Assembly: GCA_027488435.1 (NCBI GenBank)
Contig: JAIYBR010000221.1
Span: 1 to 43,665, forward strand
Source of the DNA: Flavobacteriales bacterium
Lineage (GTDB): Bacteria; Bacteroidota; Bacteroidia; Flavobacteriales_D; Sanyastnellaceae
Reading direction: 5' to 3'
DNA length: 43,665 nt
Positions 16,745 through 27,304 of this stretch are shown one piece after another. Every line of letters starts with the position of its first letter. Position 1 is the stretch's first letter. The position numbers and the translations under genes were made by a program. The notes beneath the pieces were generated by a model. The model did no database searches, was not told the DNA's origin, and saw nothing but the letters and a program-made list of their open reading frames with translations.

Positions 16745-17789
16745 ACGTCATTCGCTTTGTATGACTTTCGGAAATAACTTCCTCACGTACCATACTCTTA
16801 GCGAAATCATCCTTGAAAATTTCTTCCATGGAACGAATCGAACCAGCGGGTACACCGATTTCGATGAAACGTTTCATCCAGTAATCTCTGGTTTCTAAAG
16901 CAAGTTTTGATTGAAGAAGAGCAGCGAGTTCGCTGCGATGAAGCACTCTTTTCTGGTTCGTTGAAAATTGCTCTTCATGTGGCAAACGCATTAGCATGGT
17001 GCATTCGCATAGCTTTTCGAATTGTTGATTGCTGCCAATGGCTAAAACAAGTTGCTTTTGATCTAAGCAGGTAAACGTTTCACCATACGGTGCAATATTC
17101 GGATGCAGGGATCCTTCGGGTTGAGCAATGTGTCCGGCCATGAGGTAGTTGCTGGCCTGATTCATCAGCGCTGATAATGCTGACTCTTCAAGTGTTACGC
17201 GAACGATTGAACCTCGACCGCTTTTTAGGCGTTGAATGAGCGCACATAGAATTCCTTCTTTCATCTGATGGGCTGCCAAAACGTCGATGAGTGCAACGGG
17301 CATTTTCAATGGTCCGCTGTTTTTTTCTCCATTCATGAACATAAATCCACACTCGGCTTGCAGCACAACGTCGTATGCGATTCGATTCGGGTTTGAAGCA
17401 AACCCTTTTAATGACGCATAAATAATTCGGGGATTGATGGCTTGCACATCACTTGGGGAGAGTCGAAATTTTAGGTCATCACCTTCTTTGAAATTGACAA
17501 TTACAATATCGCTTTTGGCAATTAATTCGTTTAGTTCAGATCTATCCGATTCCTTTGAGAAATCGAGCTTTCGATATGATTTTTTGTAGTTGACCGACGC
17601 AAAATAGGCGCTGACATCGCCAAGTACATCTTCAGAATTCAAGCGCCAAGTACGCGTCACATCGCAGCCTCGCGGGCTTTCGACTTTTACAACAGTGGCA
17701 CCTAATTCAGCAAAGAAAGTTCCAACCGATGGACCCGCTAAAACAGTTGAAAGGTCGAGTACCTGTAAGTCCTGAAACATGTTTTCCAT
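16719..17789 (-). CDS. CaiB/BaiF (class III) CoA-transferase
   Basis: LQVLDLSTVLAGPSVGTFFAELGATVVKVESPRGCDVTR...IVNFKEGD...NPRIIYASLKGF...YDVVLQAECGFMF. Confidence 0.93.
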   Translation of the reverse strand: MENMFQDLQVLDLSTVLAGPSVGTFFAELGATVVKVESPRGCDVTRTWRLNSEDVLGDVSAYFASVNYKKSYRKLDFSKESDRSELNELIAKSDIVIVNFKEGDDLKFRLSPSDVQAINPRIIYASLKGFASNPNRIAYDVVLQAECGFMFMNGEKNSGPLKMPVALIDVLAAHQMKEGILCALIQRLKSGRGSIVRVTLEESALSALMNQASNYLMAGHIAQPEGSLHPNIAPYGETFTCLDQKQLVLAIGSNQQFEKLCECTMLMRLPHEEQFSTNQKRVLHRSELAALLQSKLALETRDYWMKRFIEIGVPAGSIRSMEEIFKDDFAKSMVREEVISESHTKRMTSIAFRLES

Positions 17790-17793
17790 TCAA

Positions 17794-17801
17794 CAAATCT
17801 A
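17794..17801 (-). promoter_or_regulatory. TAGATTTG (TAnnTTTG box) 4 nt upstream of the CoA-transferase ATG
   Basis: Minus-strand reading TAGATTTG-TTGA-ATGGAAAAC. Confidence 0.4.
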
Positions 17802-17804
17802 CTT

Positions 17805-19112
17805 TCATTCTTGCTGCAAAGCAGCTTTGAATGTTTTCAAAACGCGGTCTCGCGCGAAGGCGTGATCAACAATCGGATCAGGGTAGTTTGATGTTCCATA
17901 TTCGGGTATCCATTGCCTGATGTAGCGGTGTTCTTTGTCGAACTTTTCGGTTTGCAGGGTTGGATTAAATACACGGAAGTAGGGTGCGGCGTCGCAACCA
18001 CTGCTTGCTGCCCACTGCCAGCCGCCTACGTTGCTTGCTAAATCAAAATCGAGAAGTTGTTTGGCGAAGTAGCGCTCACCCAAGCGCCAATCGATGAGCA
18101 AGTGTTTTGTGAGAAAGCTTGCTGTAATCATACGCACTCGATTGTGCATGAACCCTGTTTCGTTCAATTCGCGCATGCCGGCATCCACAATCGGATAGCC
18201 TGTTTTTCCGTTACACCATGCATTGAATTCTTCCGGAGCGTGGCGCCAGGGTATTCTGTCATAGGCCGACTTGAAAGCGTGAGAAACGGTATGGGGGAAA
18301 CGATAAATTATCATTTGATAGAAGTCTCTCCATATTAGCTCGTTCAACCATTTTTCATTTTCATTGAACCCAATTCGTGCAAGCGATCGAATGCTGATCG
18401 TTCCAAATCGAAGATGCAGACTCAATCGGGTAGTGCCTCTTATCGATGGAATGTCTCGCGTGTTGTGGTAGTTTTGAATAATAGTCAACGATGTTTGTTC
18501 AGATGGATAATGCTGGAATTCGTCGTTTTTAAACCCCATCGATTCCAATGACAGAATCTCTTCGTTGAGCTGAACTAGCTGATCTGAATTGGGAATGCTG
18601 GCAAACGCGTCAAATGATTTTGAATGGAGTTTTGATTTCCATTTTTTACTGTAAGGTGTGAAAACTGTGTAGGGTAGTCCGTCATCTTTTACAATTTCCT
18701 CTTTCTCGAAAATGACGTGGTCTTTGAATCCATGGAATGGAATCCCTTTGCCTGCGAGAAATTCGTATATCGTTTTATCGCGCTCCCGAGCATAGGGCTC
18801 ATAATCACGATTACAGAAAACTTCGGCCACCGGATATTGACTTACAATTTCCTTCCACACCTCGAGCGGTTCACCATAGAATGTTCTGATTGTACTTCCT
18901 TGCGATACAAGTTGACTATTCAGGCTCTCCAGTGATTTATGAATGAATGTGAGTCTGCGGTCTGTCTTATTCTCAAGTTTATCAAGGATGAGCTTGTCAA
19001 AAATGAAAATACACAAAACAGGTTTGCCGCTCAGAATTGCACGTGAAAGGGAATGATTATCTTCCAGTCGGAGGTCACGACGAAACCAGTGAATGGCTAT
19101 GGGACTTTTCAT
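17805..19112 (-). CDS. Deoxyribodipyrimidine photolyase / cryptochrome family
   Basis: IHWFRRDLRLEDNHSLSRA; WLNELIWRDFYQMII; GYPIVDAGMRELNETGFMHNRVRMITASFLTKHLLIDWRLGERYFAKQLLDFDLASNVGGWQWAASSGCDAAPYFRVFNP. Confidence 0.97.
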   Translation of the reverse strand: MKSPIAIHWFRRDLRLEDNHSLSRAILSGKPVLCIFIFDKLILDKLENKTDRRLTFIHKSLESLNSQLVSQGSTIRTFYGEPLEVWKEIVSQYPVAEVFCNRDYEPYARERDKTIYEFLAGKGIPFHGFKDHVIFEKEEIVKDDGLPYTVFTPYSKKWKSKLHSKSFDAFASIPNSDQLVQLNEEILSLESMGFKNDEFQHYPSEQTSLTIIQNYHNTRDIPSIRGTTRLSLHLRFGTISIRSLARIGFNENEKWLNELIWRDFYQMIIYRFPHTVSHAFKSAYDRIPWRHAPEEFNAWCNGKTGYPIVDAGMRELNETGFMHNRVRMITASFLTKHLLIDWRLGERYFAKQLLDFDLASNVGGWQWAASSGCDAAPYFRVFNPTLQTEKFDKEHRYIRQWIPEYGTSNYPDPIVDHAFARDRVLKTFKAALQQE

Positions 19113-19148
19113 TTTCAGAACACATTTGTTTCAAAACAAGTGCATCAA

Positions 19149-21029
19149 TCATTCGTTCGTGCCCTGCGAATTTTCTTCATCCAAGCTTTCTTCAAGCAAT
19201 TGCTTGCGATGCAAAGAAGCATAGGATCCGTTGAGATTCAGAAGTTCGTCATGTGTTCCTTGTTCGGTTATTCTGCCTTGATCCAGGTAAATTATTAAAT
19301 CGGCATCTTTCACCGTGGAAATGCGATGTGCAATCACAATACTTGTTTTCCCCTTCATGATCAGTCTTAGATTCCGAATGATACGATCTTCAGTGTGTGT
19401 GTCGACGGCACTTAGACAGTCATCGAAGAGCAGAATATGCGGGTTGTTTATGAGAGCTCGTGCAATTGAAATGCGTTGTTTCTGTCCTCCACTTAGGTTG
19501 ATTCCTCGCTCTCCTAAAAGAGTTTCATAGCTTGATGGAAATGATTGAATGCTGTCTTCTACGTCGGCTGCTCGCGCTGCGGCTGATATTTCTTCCATCG
19601 CAGCTTCTCTGCCAAACGAGATGTTGTTGCGAATGGTATCTGAGAATAGAAACACTTCCTGTGGTGCATATCCAATATGAGCTCTTAGTGAGGATGTAGT
19701 AATATCGCGAGCGTCTGTTCCGGCTATGTGAATTGATCCTTGGGTTGGGTCAATCATGCGAGGAATAAGCTGTGCAAGTGTTGATTTGCCGCTGCCTGTT
19801 CGACCAATTACACCGATTGTTTTTCCTTCAGGAACGGTGAACGTGATATCCTGTAATGCCGCGATGCCGCTATCGGGGTAAGTATAGCTGACATGATTGA
19901 ATACAATATCGCCCGATTTCCAGTTTTGTGCATTTTCTGAATCATAAATGGATGATGAAGTATTCAGAAACTCGTTGATACGTGCTTGGCTGGCCTCAGC
20001 TTTTAACACAAGGCTTGTAACCCAACCAACCACAGCGAAGGGCCAGGTAAGGATGTTCACGTAAAACACAAACTGTACTATGACTCCGGGAGATAGTTCT
20101 CCGTTCATGACTTTGTGCGCACCGACGTATACGGTTAGAATTGTGCTCAGGCCAACCAAGATGACTATAACAGGCATAAAAAGCGCGTCGGTTCTTACAA
20201 GTTCCAGTTGCTTTTTCTTGTAGTGTTCACTTTCCTCCGTAAAAGAGGTTGAATAGCTTGACTCACGGCCAAATGCCTTTAGTATGCGAATGCCTGAAAT
20301 ACTTTCCTGAACTATTGCACTCAGTCGCGATTGTTGTTGTTGAACGAGTTCTGTTTTTTTGTTGATGGTCTTACTTACGTAAAAAATAAGTATCATCATA
20401 AAGGGAAGTGGCGAAAGGGTATAAAGCGTCAGCTCGACGTCTATTTGTAGCATGACAACTATACACATTACCAATAGCACGAGCAAGTTGAGAGTGTACA
20501 TGACTGCAGGACCCACATACATGCGCACGCGATTAACATCTTCACTGATGCGGTTCATAAGATCGCCTGTTCTATTGCGTTTGTAGAAAGTTGAATCCAA
20601 CTCCTGGTATTTCGCATACACACTATTCTTTATGTCATATTCAATATGTCGTGACATTACGATCAGAGCCTGACGCTGGTAGAACAGAAAAATTCCCTTT
20701 ACAATGAACATGAGAATGTAAAGGCCTGCGAGCAGCAATCCGATTTTGACAACAGTTGAAGCATAATTTTCCTGAGTGAAATGAATGGTTGCCGGAAAGT
20801 CGCTGAACCAGGAATGAATGAATTGAAAGGAGCTTGGAGCCGCAATATTCTGAGGTGATTCTAATTCGTTTTTTACGCGAAGTGCATCGGCTAGAAAATC
20901 AATACCGTCGCGAACAACAACAGGTGCGTATACACTGAAGATGTTTCCCAGAAAAATGAGAAAGAATCCTGCGAATAACCTTCCCCTGTATTTCCAGAAG
21001 TACTTGTTTAGTTGAGCCAGGTTTTTCAT
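19149..21029 (-). CDS. ABC transporter, fused permease/ATP-binding (MdlB-like exporter)
   Basis: Six-TM region; GRTGSGKSTLAQLIPR; LSGGQKQRISIARALINNPHILLFDDCLSAVDTHTE. Confidence 0.96.
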   Translation of the reverse strand: MKNLAQLNKYFWKYRGRLFAGFFLIFLGNIFSVYAPVVVRDGIDFLADALRVKNELESPQNIAAPSSFQFIHSWFSDFPATIHFTQENYASTVVKIGLLLAGLYILMFIVKGIFLFYQRQALIVMSRHIEYDIKNSVYAKYQELDSTFYKRNRTGDLMNRISEDVNRVRMYVGPAVMYTLNLLVLLVMCIVVMLQIDVELTLYTLSPLPFMMILIFYVSKTINKKTELVQQQQSRLSAIVQESISGIRILKAFGRESSYSTSFTEESEHYKKKQLELVRTDALFMPVIVILVGLSTILTVYVGAHKVMNGELSPGVIVQFVFYVNILTWPFAVVGWVTSLVLKAEASQARINEFLNTSSSIYDSENAQNWKSGDIVFNHVSYTYPDSGIAALQDITFTVPEGKTIGVIGRTGSGKSTLAQLIPRMIDPTQGSIHIAGTDARDITTSSLRAHIGYAPQEVFLFSDTIRNNISFGREAAMEEISAAARAADVEDSIQSFPSSYETLLGERGINLSGGQKQRISIARALINNPHILLFDDCLSAVDTHTEDRIIRNLRLIMKGKTSIVIAHRISTVKDADLIIYLDQGRITEQGTHDELLNLNGSYASLHRKQLLEESLDEENSQGTNE

Positions 21030-21053
21030 TGCGAAGTTTCCGAGGATGTCATG

Positions 21054-23489
21054 TTAAAATTCAAAGTTCCAGGTTACACTCGGAAGAACGGGAAACAGAC
21101 TTACTTGGTAAGCCTTTATTTGAACCACCCCATTTTGTAACTGGCCTTCGGAGCCAAAATAGATGAAATAAGGATTCATCCTGTTATATAAGTTGTAGAC
21201 AGAAAAATTCCAGTTGCTCTTGAAGTTTTTTCTGCGGACTTTCAATTCTCCGTCAACCGTTTTTTCTGCTCTTTTGTTTTTCATGTGCCAGGTGGCTGAA
21301 ATGTCTGCTCGGTGGTAAGGAGCCATTCTGAAAGCATTACGCTCCGTGTAGACATCAATGATTTTATTTTCATAGAAATATCTTTCAGAAGGTAAGGTAA
21401 TGGCGTTACCTGTTGAGTAAACAAAAACAAATCCTAAATCCAACCTTGGGTGTAGTTTATAGTTTGCGACAACGCTCAGATCATGTCGGCGATCCCAGCG
21501 GGTTGGAAATGGTTTTCCGTCATTGATTGCTTCGAATGTTCTGTCCGTTTTGGACCATGTATAACCAATCCATCCGTTTAGTTTTCCGGTGGCTTTTTTG
21601 AGGAAAAACTCACAGCCATAACTTCTGCCTGAGCCAAATAACAGAAGGTTTTCGATGTTGTCGTTTAGCGTTTCATCTGGTCTTGTACCTTCCTTGTATT
21701 CGCTTTGGTTGGACATCGTTTTGTAATAAATTTCAACACTACTCTCCCAATTGTTGTCTAAGAAATTCTGGAAATAACCGGCACTCCACTGATTGCCAAT
21801 TTGAGGTTGAAGCAGCGCTGTGCTAGGCAGCCAAATGTCGGTAGGCAATGACGTGGGAGATAGACTAGTGAGGTGTATAAACTGATAGTTACGCATATAG
21901 CCAGCTTTGATACTCGAATTGCGTCCTACAATCCAGCGAACATTGATTCGAGGCTCTAATCCGTTGTAATCTTTGACTAATTGTCCTTTCGAAAATTCTT
22001 TTTTCGTTACGGTAACAACCGATGCCAAAGGCCCGGATTCTTGTCGTGAATATTGAGTGAATGGTCCGACGTGCGCGAAGTGCGAATAACGGATTCCGGC
22101 ATTGAGACTAAGCTTTTCAGTTATGTCAAATTCGTCCAGGATGTAAACGGATGTCTCATGGGATATCAGTGTCACCTTGGGGCCCGTATCAAATTCGGTG
22201 TCACCGCTCCGCGCATAAACACTATTAGGTCTGAAGTCATGTCTGGTGTAATCGATGCCCCATTTTAGTCGTTGTCTGTAATTTGGAAAGTAACTCCATT
22301 GTATTTTTCCTCCAATATCCTGAATGCCACTGGAAAGTGTGAACTCAAAACTTTCCTGTTTTGCACCAAATGCGAACGAATAACTAGTGAACGTTGCTAT
22401 GGAGTTCATGAAAAGTTTAGGGTTGATTACCCTGTTCCAGCGAAGTGTTGCCGTTGAATTTCCCCAAGGAATGTTGGTGTTGAAGTTGGTCCGCTTACTC
22501 TTGAAGTCGAACACGTCACGTCCGAAGTAGCCACTCAAAAATAATTGATCACGTGAGCTAATTTTCCAGTTGATTTTGGCGTTGACATCATAAAAATAGT
22601 ATCCTGATCCGTAAGCGTTTGCCGTGGGTTTTATAAATGGTTTCAACAACACATCTATGTATGTTCTTCTTGCGCTGATGATGAAAGATGCTGTATCTTT
22701 TTTGATAGGACCTTCGATTGTGAGTCGAGACGAAATGGTTCCAATACCGCCCTGGGCATGAAAAGATCTTTTATTTCCCTCCTTAAGGGAAATGTCAAGA
22801 ACAGAAGCTAGGCGACCTCCATAATTGGCGGGTATACCTCCTTTGGTGAGTTCCAGATTTTTTACAGCATCGGCATTGAAGACAGAGAAAAACCCGAAGA
22901 GATGCGAAGCATTATATACCGTTGCATTATCGAGCAGAATAAGGTTTTGATCAACACCGCCTCCGCGTACGTAAAATCCGGCGTTGCCTTCGCCACTGCT
23001 TTTAACTCCTGGTAAAAGTGTAAGGGTTTTTAGTATGTCAATTTCTCCCAGCAGCACGGGTAAGGTTTTGACTTGATCCATCTCCAATCCTATTTTACCA
23101 ATATCGGTGCTACGGGTGTTGTTGTCCTTATCTCCTTGAATAGTAACCTCACCGGCTTGAATAACCTGGCTGGTCAAGGCTCGGTCGATGCTAAGGTCTT
23201 TATTTAGATCGATAGTTAACTCCTGTGTCTCGTATCCTAGTAAACTAAAGCGTAAGGTTTGCTTACCGGCTGGTAGTGTGAGAGAGTAAAATCCGTAGAG
23301 ATTGGTAGAAGTGCCAATTCCTTTTTCGGGTTCCGACACCAAAGCTCCCACGAGATATTCTCCATTGGCGGCATCTTGAATTGTTCCATTAATGGTGTGA
23401 TATTGCGGCTGCGAGGAAGATTGGCATAGAGAATCCAACCAGCAAAAGAGCAGTGATATACTCCATATGAATCGACACGTTTTTTTCAT
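21054..23489 (-). CDS. TonB-dependent receptor with N-terminal carboxypeptidase-regulatory-like domain
   Basis: INGTIQDAANGEYLVGALVSEPEKGIGTSTNLYGFYSLTLPAGKQTLRFSLLGYETQEL, then plug/barrel (PGVKSSGEGNAGFYVRGGGVDQNLILLDNATVYNASHLFGFFSVFN). Confidence 0.94.
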   Translation of the reverse strand: MKKTCRFIWSISLLFCWLDSLCQSSSQPQYHTINGTIQDAANGEYLVGALVSEPEKGIGTSTNLYGFYSLTLPAGKQTLRFSLLGYETQELTIDLNKDLSIDRALTSQVIQAGEVTIQGDKDNNTRSTDIGKIGLEMDQVKTLPVLLGEIDILKTLTLLPGVKSSGEGNAGFYVRGGGVDQNLILLDNATVYNASHLFGFFSVFNADAVKNLELTKGGIPANYGGRLASVLDISLKEGNKRSFHAQGGIGTISSRLTIEGPIKKDTASFIISARRTYIDVLLKPFIKPTANAYGSGYYFYDVNAKINWKISSRDQLFLSGYFGRDVFDFKSKRTNFNTNIPWGNSTATLRWNRVINPKLFMNSIATFTSYSFAFGAKQESFEFTLSSGIQDIGGKIQWSYFPNYRQRLKWGIDYTRHDFRPNSVYARSGDTEFDTGPKVTLISHETSVYILDEFDITEKLSLNAGIRYSHFAHVGPFTQYSRQESGPLASVVTVTKKEFSKGQLVKDYNGLEPRINVRWIVGRNSSIKAGYMRNYQFIHLTSLSPTSLPTDIWLPSTALLQPQIGNQWSAGYFQNFLDNNWESSVEIYYKTMSNQSEYKEGTRPDETLNDNIENLLLFGSGRSYGCEFFLKKATGKLNGWIGYTWSKTDRTFEAINDGKPFPTRWDRRHDLSVVANYKLHPRLDLGFVFVYSTGNAITLPSERYFYENKIIDVYTERNAFRMAPYHRADISATWHMKNKRAEKTVDGELKVRRKNFKSNWNFSVYNLYNRMNPYFIYFGSEGQLQNGVVQIKAYQVSLFPVLPSVTWNFEF

Positions 23490-23600
23490 GATGAACGATT
23501 CGCGAATTTACAGCCAACATGCGGAGAGCTGCTTTCTGCAAATTTGATCTCTGCCACAAACCAATGAAGCTGCAATTTGTTTATTTCTTGTCGTAAAATG

Positions 23601-23608
23601 TACTTTTG
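23601..23608 (+). promoter_or_regulatory. TACTTTTG (TAnnTTTG box) upstream of the DUF5916 gene
   Basis: Exact pattern 12 nt upstream of ATG 23621. Confidence 0.4.
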
Positions 23609-23620
23609 CCGCTGCTTTCT

Positions 23621-26107
23621 ATGAAAAAAACTGTGTTCACCCGATTGGTACTCATGACGCTCTGCGCCTTGGGTTTGCATGTGGCTCGTGGACAATATGA
23701 GGCAAAATCGCTTAGCGCTCTGCGAGTGGAGGAGTTGCCCAAATTGGATGGCTTTCTCGATGATTCATGCTGGTTACATGCATCAGTAGCGGGAGATTTT
23801 ATTATGGATTCACCAACTCCAGGGGTGCCTCTTTCGCAGTCAACCGAGGTGCGGGTGCTTTACCACGATGATGCACTATATATCGGTATCATGTGTTACG
23901 ATTCTTCGCCCGATAGTATCTTACGCGAGTTGTGTGGTCGCGACAAGACTTGCAATACAGATTATGCCGGAGTAGTATTCAGTTGTTATCGCGATGGTAT
24001 GAATGGATTTGCTTTTTATGCAACACCTAATGGAGAGCAATACGACGCGCGCCTGGATAATAATGGTGATGACCCGAGCTGGAATGCTGTGTGGTATTCC
24101 AAAGCTAGAATCGTGGAAAACGGTTGGTCATTGGAAATGAAAATTCCATTTGCGGCCATTCGTTTTCCTGATCTTTTGGAACAAACATGGAATATCAATT
24201 TTGAACGTGACATCCGCAGAACACGCCATCATGGCTATTGGCGCGGGGTCGACCCGATGGTGGCAGGCACTCTCACTCAAATGGGCACTTTGACGGGAAT
24301 TCGGAATATTAAACCACCACGGCGTATATTTTTATTCCCATACACATCGGGCTATTACAATACGGAGGGCAGTGATACGGGTGAATCAACGAAATCGATG
24401 AGCTATAATTTTGGTCTCGACCTCAAGCTTGGTTTGAATGATGCATTTCCCCTCGATGCAGCATTGCTTCCTGCTTTTGGGCAGACAATCAGCGACCAGC
24501 AAGTGTTGAACCTTAGCGCGTATGAATTGCAGTTTGCCGATAACAGACAGTTTTTTACGGAAGGAACAGAGCTTTTCTCGAAGGGAAATCTGTTTTATTC
24601 ACGTCGAATTGGATTTGAAAGGCCGCTTCGTTTTTTTGATGCATACAGCAATTTGAATGCGCATGAAATTGTAACTGAAAATCCGTCGAAAGATCAAGTC
24701 ATCAATGCAATGAAAATATCCGGTCGCAACAAGCACAAGTTGGGAATAGGGTTTTTCAATGCGGTGACAGCGCCAAGCGAGGCTATGGTACTAGATACCC
24801 TGAACGGACAGAAGCGAACGGTTAGTACATCGAGCCTTTCTAATTACAACGTTACGGTGCTCGATCAGGTGCTGCCTAATAACTCGTTTGTGTCTCTTAT
24901 CAATACCAACGTCTTGCGAAACGGTTCAGATTATGACGTCAACGTTTTGGGAACTTCTTTCGATTTGCGTAACAAGGCTAATTTATTCAGCATCTCGGGC
25001 AATGCTGCATTCAACTTGAAATCGGGCTTGGCCAACAACATAAGTTCAACGAGCCGAAACGGGTTCAGAGAGGATGTGTCTATTAGTAAGATCAGTGGCA
25101 ACTGGACATCATCCATTGGTCAGTGGCTGGAATCAGACACCTACGACCCAACAGACTTGGGCTTTCTGGAGGCCAACAATTCTGCAGGAGCGTGGCTATC
25201 GAATGGATATAGTATTTTCAAGCCGTTTGGAAGGTTTAACAGGATGTGGAGCGATTTAACCATCATGTGGGAAAATTTGTATGCGCCTCGCCGATTTTCA
25301 TCGCTTACTTATGAAGGTTCCGCCGGTATTACAACCAGAAAATTTAATACGTGGGGAATCAATATCGATGGCAGCCCAATTCGGGGAAATGACTTTTTTG
25401 AACCGCGGGTTTGGGGAAGATCTTTCAGGACATTTACCAACTCAATGCTTTACGGTTGGTACAGCAGCGATTACAGAAAGCGAATTGCAATCGACGTAGG
25501 AACGGGTTATGGGTTTTACGAGGATAAAGCGCGTTTTCGATATAATTTCAGGATTTCCCCGCGCATTCGGTTCAATGATCATCTTTTCTTGAATTATGTG
25601 TATAGTTACCAAAGCCATGTCAACGATATTGGTTTTGCATACACCTTTGAAGATGAAGCCCAATCAGAACCGCTTTTTGGAAAAAGAAATGTCATTTCGC
25701 ATACAAACGTACTTTCGCTGAAGTATGCGCTAAATGCTTTTGCTGTTATTAATGCGCGTGTACGACATTATTGGGGTTACACTGTTTTCAATGAGTTTTA
25801 TTCCTTGACCGATTCCGGCGATCTTCAGCAAACCCAAAATTCCGGGGAGAACCAGAACTTCAACTCATACACTGTAGACCTCATTTTTACGTGGATCTTT
25901 ACTCCTGGCAGCGAGCTGAATCTGGTCTGGAAAAATGATATTTCAGCTTTTGACAATTCGGTGCCCGGCTCGCTATCGGAAGACATTCAGTATACCCTCG
26001 GACTTCCTCAAAATAATAGTTTTAGCCTCAAGTTAATTTGGTTTTTGGACTACCATGCTGTTCATCATAGGTTGAGTCATGGTTTTCAGCGTGATAGGTC
26101 GTCGTAA
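23621..26107 (+). CDS. DUF5916 / CBM9-like N-terminal domain outer-membrane protein
   Basis: PKLDGFLDDSCWLHASVAGDFIMDSPTPGVPLSQSTEVRVLYHDDALYIGIMCYDSSPD...YWRGVDPMVAGTLTQMGTLTGIRNIKPPRR; barrel-like remainder. ATG 23621 preferred over track TTG 23606. Confidence 0.9.
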   Translation: MKKTVFTRLVLMTLCALGLHVARGQYEAKSLSALRVEELPKLDGFLDDSCWLHASVAGDFIMDSPTPGVPLSQSTEVRVLYHDDALYIGIMCYDSSPDSILRELCGRDKTCNTDYAGVVFSCYRDGMNGFAFYATPNGEQYDARLDNNGDDPSWNAVWYSKARIVENGWSLEMKIPFAAIRFPDLLEQTWNINFERDIRRTRHHGYWRGVDPMVAGTLTQMGTLTGIRNIKPPRRIFLFPYTSGYYNTEGSDTGESTKSMSYNFGLDLKLGLNDAFPLDAALLPAFGQTISDQQVLNLSAYELQFADNRQFFTEGTELFSKGNLFYSRRIGFERPLRFFDAYSNLNAHEIVTENPSKDQVINAMKISGRNKHKLGIGFFNAVTAPSEAMVLDTLNGQKRTVSTSSLSNYNVTVLDQVLPNNSFVSLINTNVLRNGSDYDVNVLGTSFDLRNKANLFSISGNAAFNLKSGLANNISSTSRNGFREDVSISKISGNWTSSIGQWLESDTYDPTDLGFLEANNSAGAWLSNGYSIFKPFGRFNRMWSDLTIMWENLYAPRRFSSLTYEGSAGITTRKFNTWGINIDGSPIRGNDFFEPRVWGRSFRTFTNSMLYGWYSSDYRKRIAIDVGTGYGFYEDKARFRYNFRISPRIRFNDHLFLNYVYSYQSHVNDIGFAYTFEDEAQSEPLFGKRNVISHTNVLSLKYALNAFAVINARVRHYWGYTVFNEFYSLTDSGDLQQTQNSGENQNFNSYTVDLIFTWIFTPGSELNLVWKNDISAFDNSVPGSLSEDIQYTLGLPQNNSFSLKLIWFLDYHAVHHRLSHGFQRDRSS

Positions 26108-26175
26108 ACTCCGATAAGTGATTTTTTGGATAAGACGTGCAACCTATGGCGCACTCCCTTAGTTTTATAGTCGAC

Positions 26176-26733
26176 ATGCCAAACAGCAGAGACATAATTG
26201 AAGGGTGCATTCGCGGCGAGAAAAACGCTCAGGATCGTCTTTACAAGCAATACTCCTCGCTGCTCTATGGTATATGTCTTCGGTATGCCGGTAATAAGAT
26301 GGAGGCCCAGGATGTGTTGCAAGAGGTATTTGTGAAGATTTACAACAATATCGCGAGCTACAATCACCAGGGGAGCTTTGAGGGCTGGCTTCGCCGAATC
26401 GCAGTAAATACCTCTATTACTAATTATCGCCGCAATTTAAAGCATGCTTTTCAGAAGGACGTAGATGATTTGACCAGGATGAATGAAGAGCCCGCTGCTT
26501 ATGAGGATTCGGAGTATACCGCTGAAGAGTTGATGTCATGCATTGAGAAACTGCCAATGGGCTACAAGACCATCTTCAATCTGTATGTGGTAGAAGGTTT
26601 TATGCACAAGGAAATCAGTGAAATGCTCAACATCGATGTGAATACGTCCAAGTCGCAACTTTCAAGAGCAAAAGTTTACCTGCAACGAGAACTAAAAACT
26701 ATAGCAACCGTAATAAAAGAACATCATGTCTGA
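26176..26733 (+). CDS. ECF-type RNA polymerase sigma factor (sigma-70 family)
   Basis: SLLYGICLRYAGNKMEAQDVLQEVFVKIYNNIASYNHQGSFEGWLRRIAVNTSITNYRR...CIEKLPMGYKTIFNLYVVEGFMHKEISEMLNIDVNTSKSQLSRAKVYLQ. Start may instead be 26137 or 26146. Confidence 0.93.
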   Translation: MPNSRDIIEGCIRGEKNAQDRLYKQYSSLLYGICLRYAGNKMEAQDVLQEVFVKIYNNIASYNHQGSFEGWLRRIAVNTSITNYRRNLKHAFQKDVDDLTRMNEEPAAYEDSEYTAEELMSCIEKLPMGYKTIFNLYVVEGFMHKEISEMLNIDVNTSKSQLSRAKVYLQRELKTIATVIKEHHV

Positions 26734-27280
26734 AGATCGTTTTTTCCAGAACATACATTCCGTATTGGTTGAATACAAACCGGAGGTTCCTCATTCTGTT
26801 TACAAGGGCGTGAGGAAAAAATTGTGGTGGTCAAATTTCACAAGGATTAGTGCTACTCGCTTCAATATCTGGTATGCTGTGCTCATTGTTACAGCTGCAT
26901 CGCTGTTGATTAACCTCAGGATGAAGGATGCAACACCGGTGCTCGATGGCCCTTCATCGGCCCAGTCGGAAACACCTAGCGTCAGCAACCAGGAATTGCC
27001 CGCTTCTCATGCACCCGAGGTCAATTCGGGTGCGCAATCCATAGAATTGACCAGCAAAGAGATATCGCCCAAATCTTCTCGTCAAGCGTCCTCCTCTGAA
27101 GCAATTCCAGAAAAGGAACCAACGGATGTTGTTAGAGATATGACCTCTGCAGAGACTCGTTCTGATGAAGCCAATTCTGAAGCGAGCTCAGTTGTTGGTA
27201 AGAAGGATTCTGTGCCACCTTCGGGCAAGGGAGTAAAGAAGGGTTTGAAAGTGAAGACTTTCCAGGTTTCGGATAAGTGA
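26726..27280 (+). CDS. Single-TM protein with Ser/Glu/Pro-rich C-terminal region (possible anti-sigma or signalling partner)
   Basis: Overlaps the sigma gene by 8 nt; one hydrophobic segment IWYAVLIVTAASLLINL followed by a low-complexity region. Confidence 0.7.
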   Translation: MSEDRFFQNIHSVLVEYKPEVPHSVYKGVRKKLWWSNFTRISATRFNIWYAVLIVTAASLLINLRMKDATPVLDGPSSAQSETPSVSNQELPASHAPEVNSGAQSIELTSKEISPKSSRQASSSEAIPEKEPTDVVRDMTSAETRSDEANSEASSVVGKKDSVPPSGKGVKKGLKVKTFQVSDK

Positions 27281-27304
27281 GATTCTGTATCTTGCTCTGT
27301 CTAA

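Noticed and set aside
23490-23620. Intergenic region searched for a small RNA or toxin gene
   Set aside because: Only a promoter-like TACTTTTG box seen; no convincing structured RNA or conserved small ORF.
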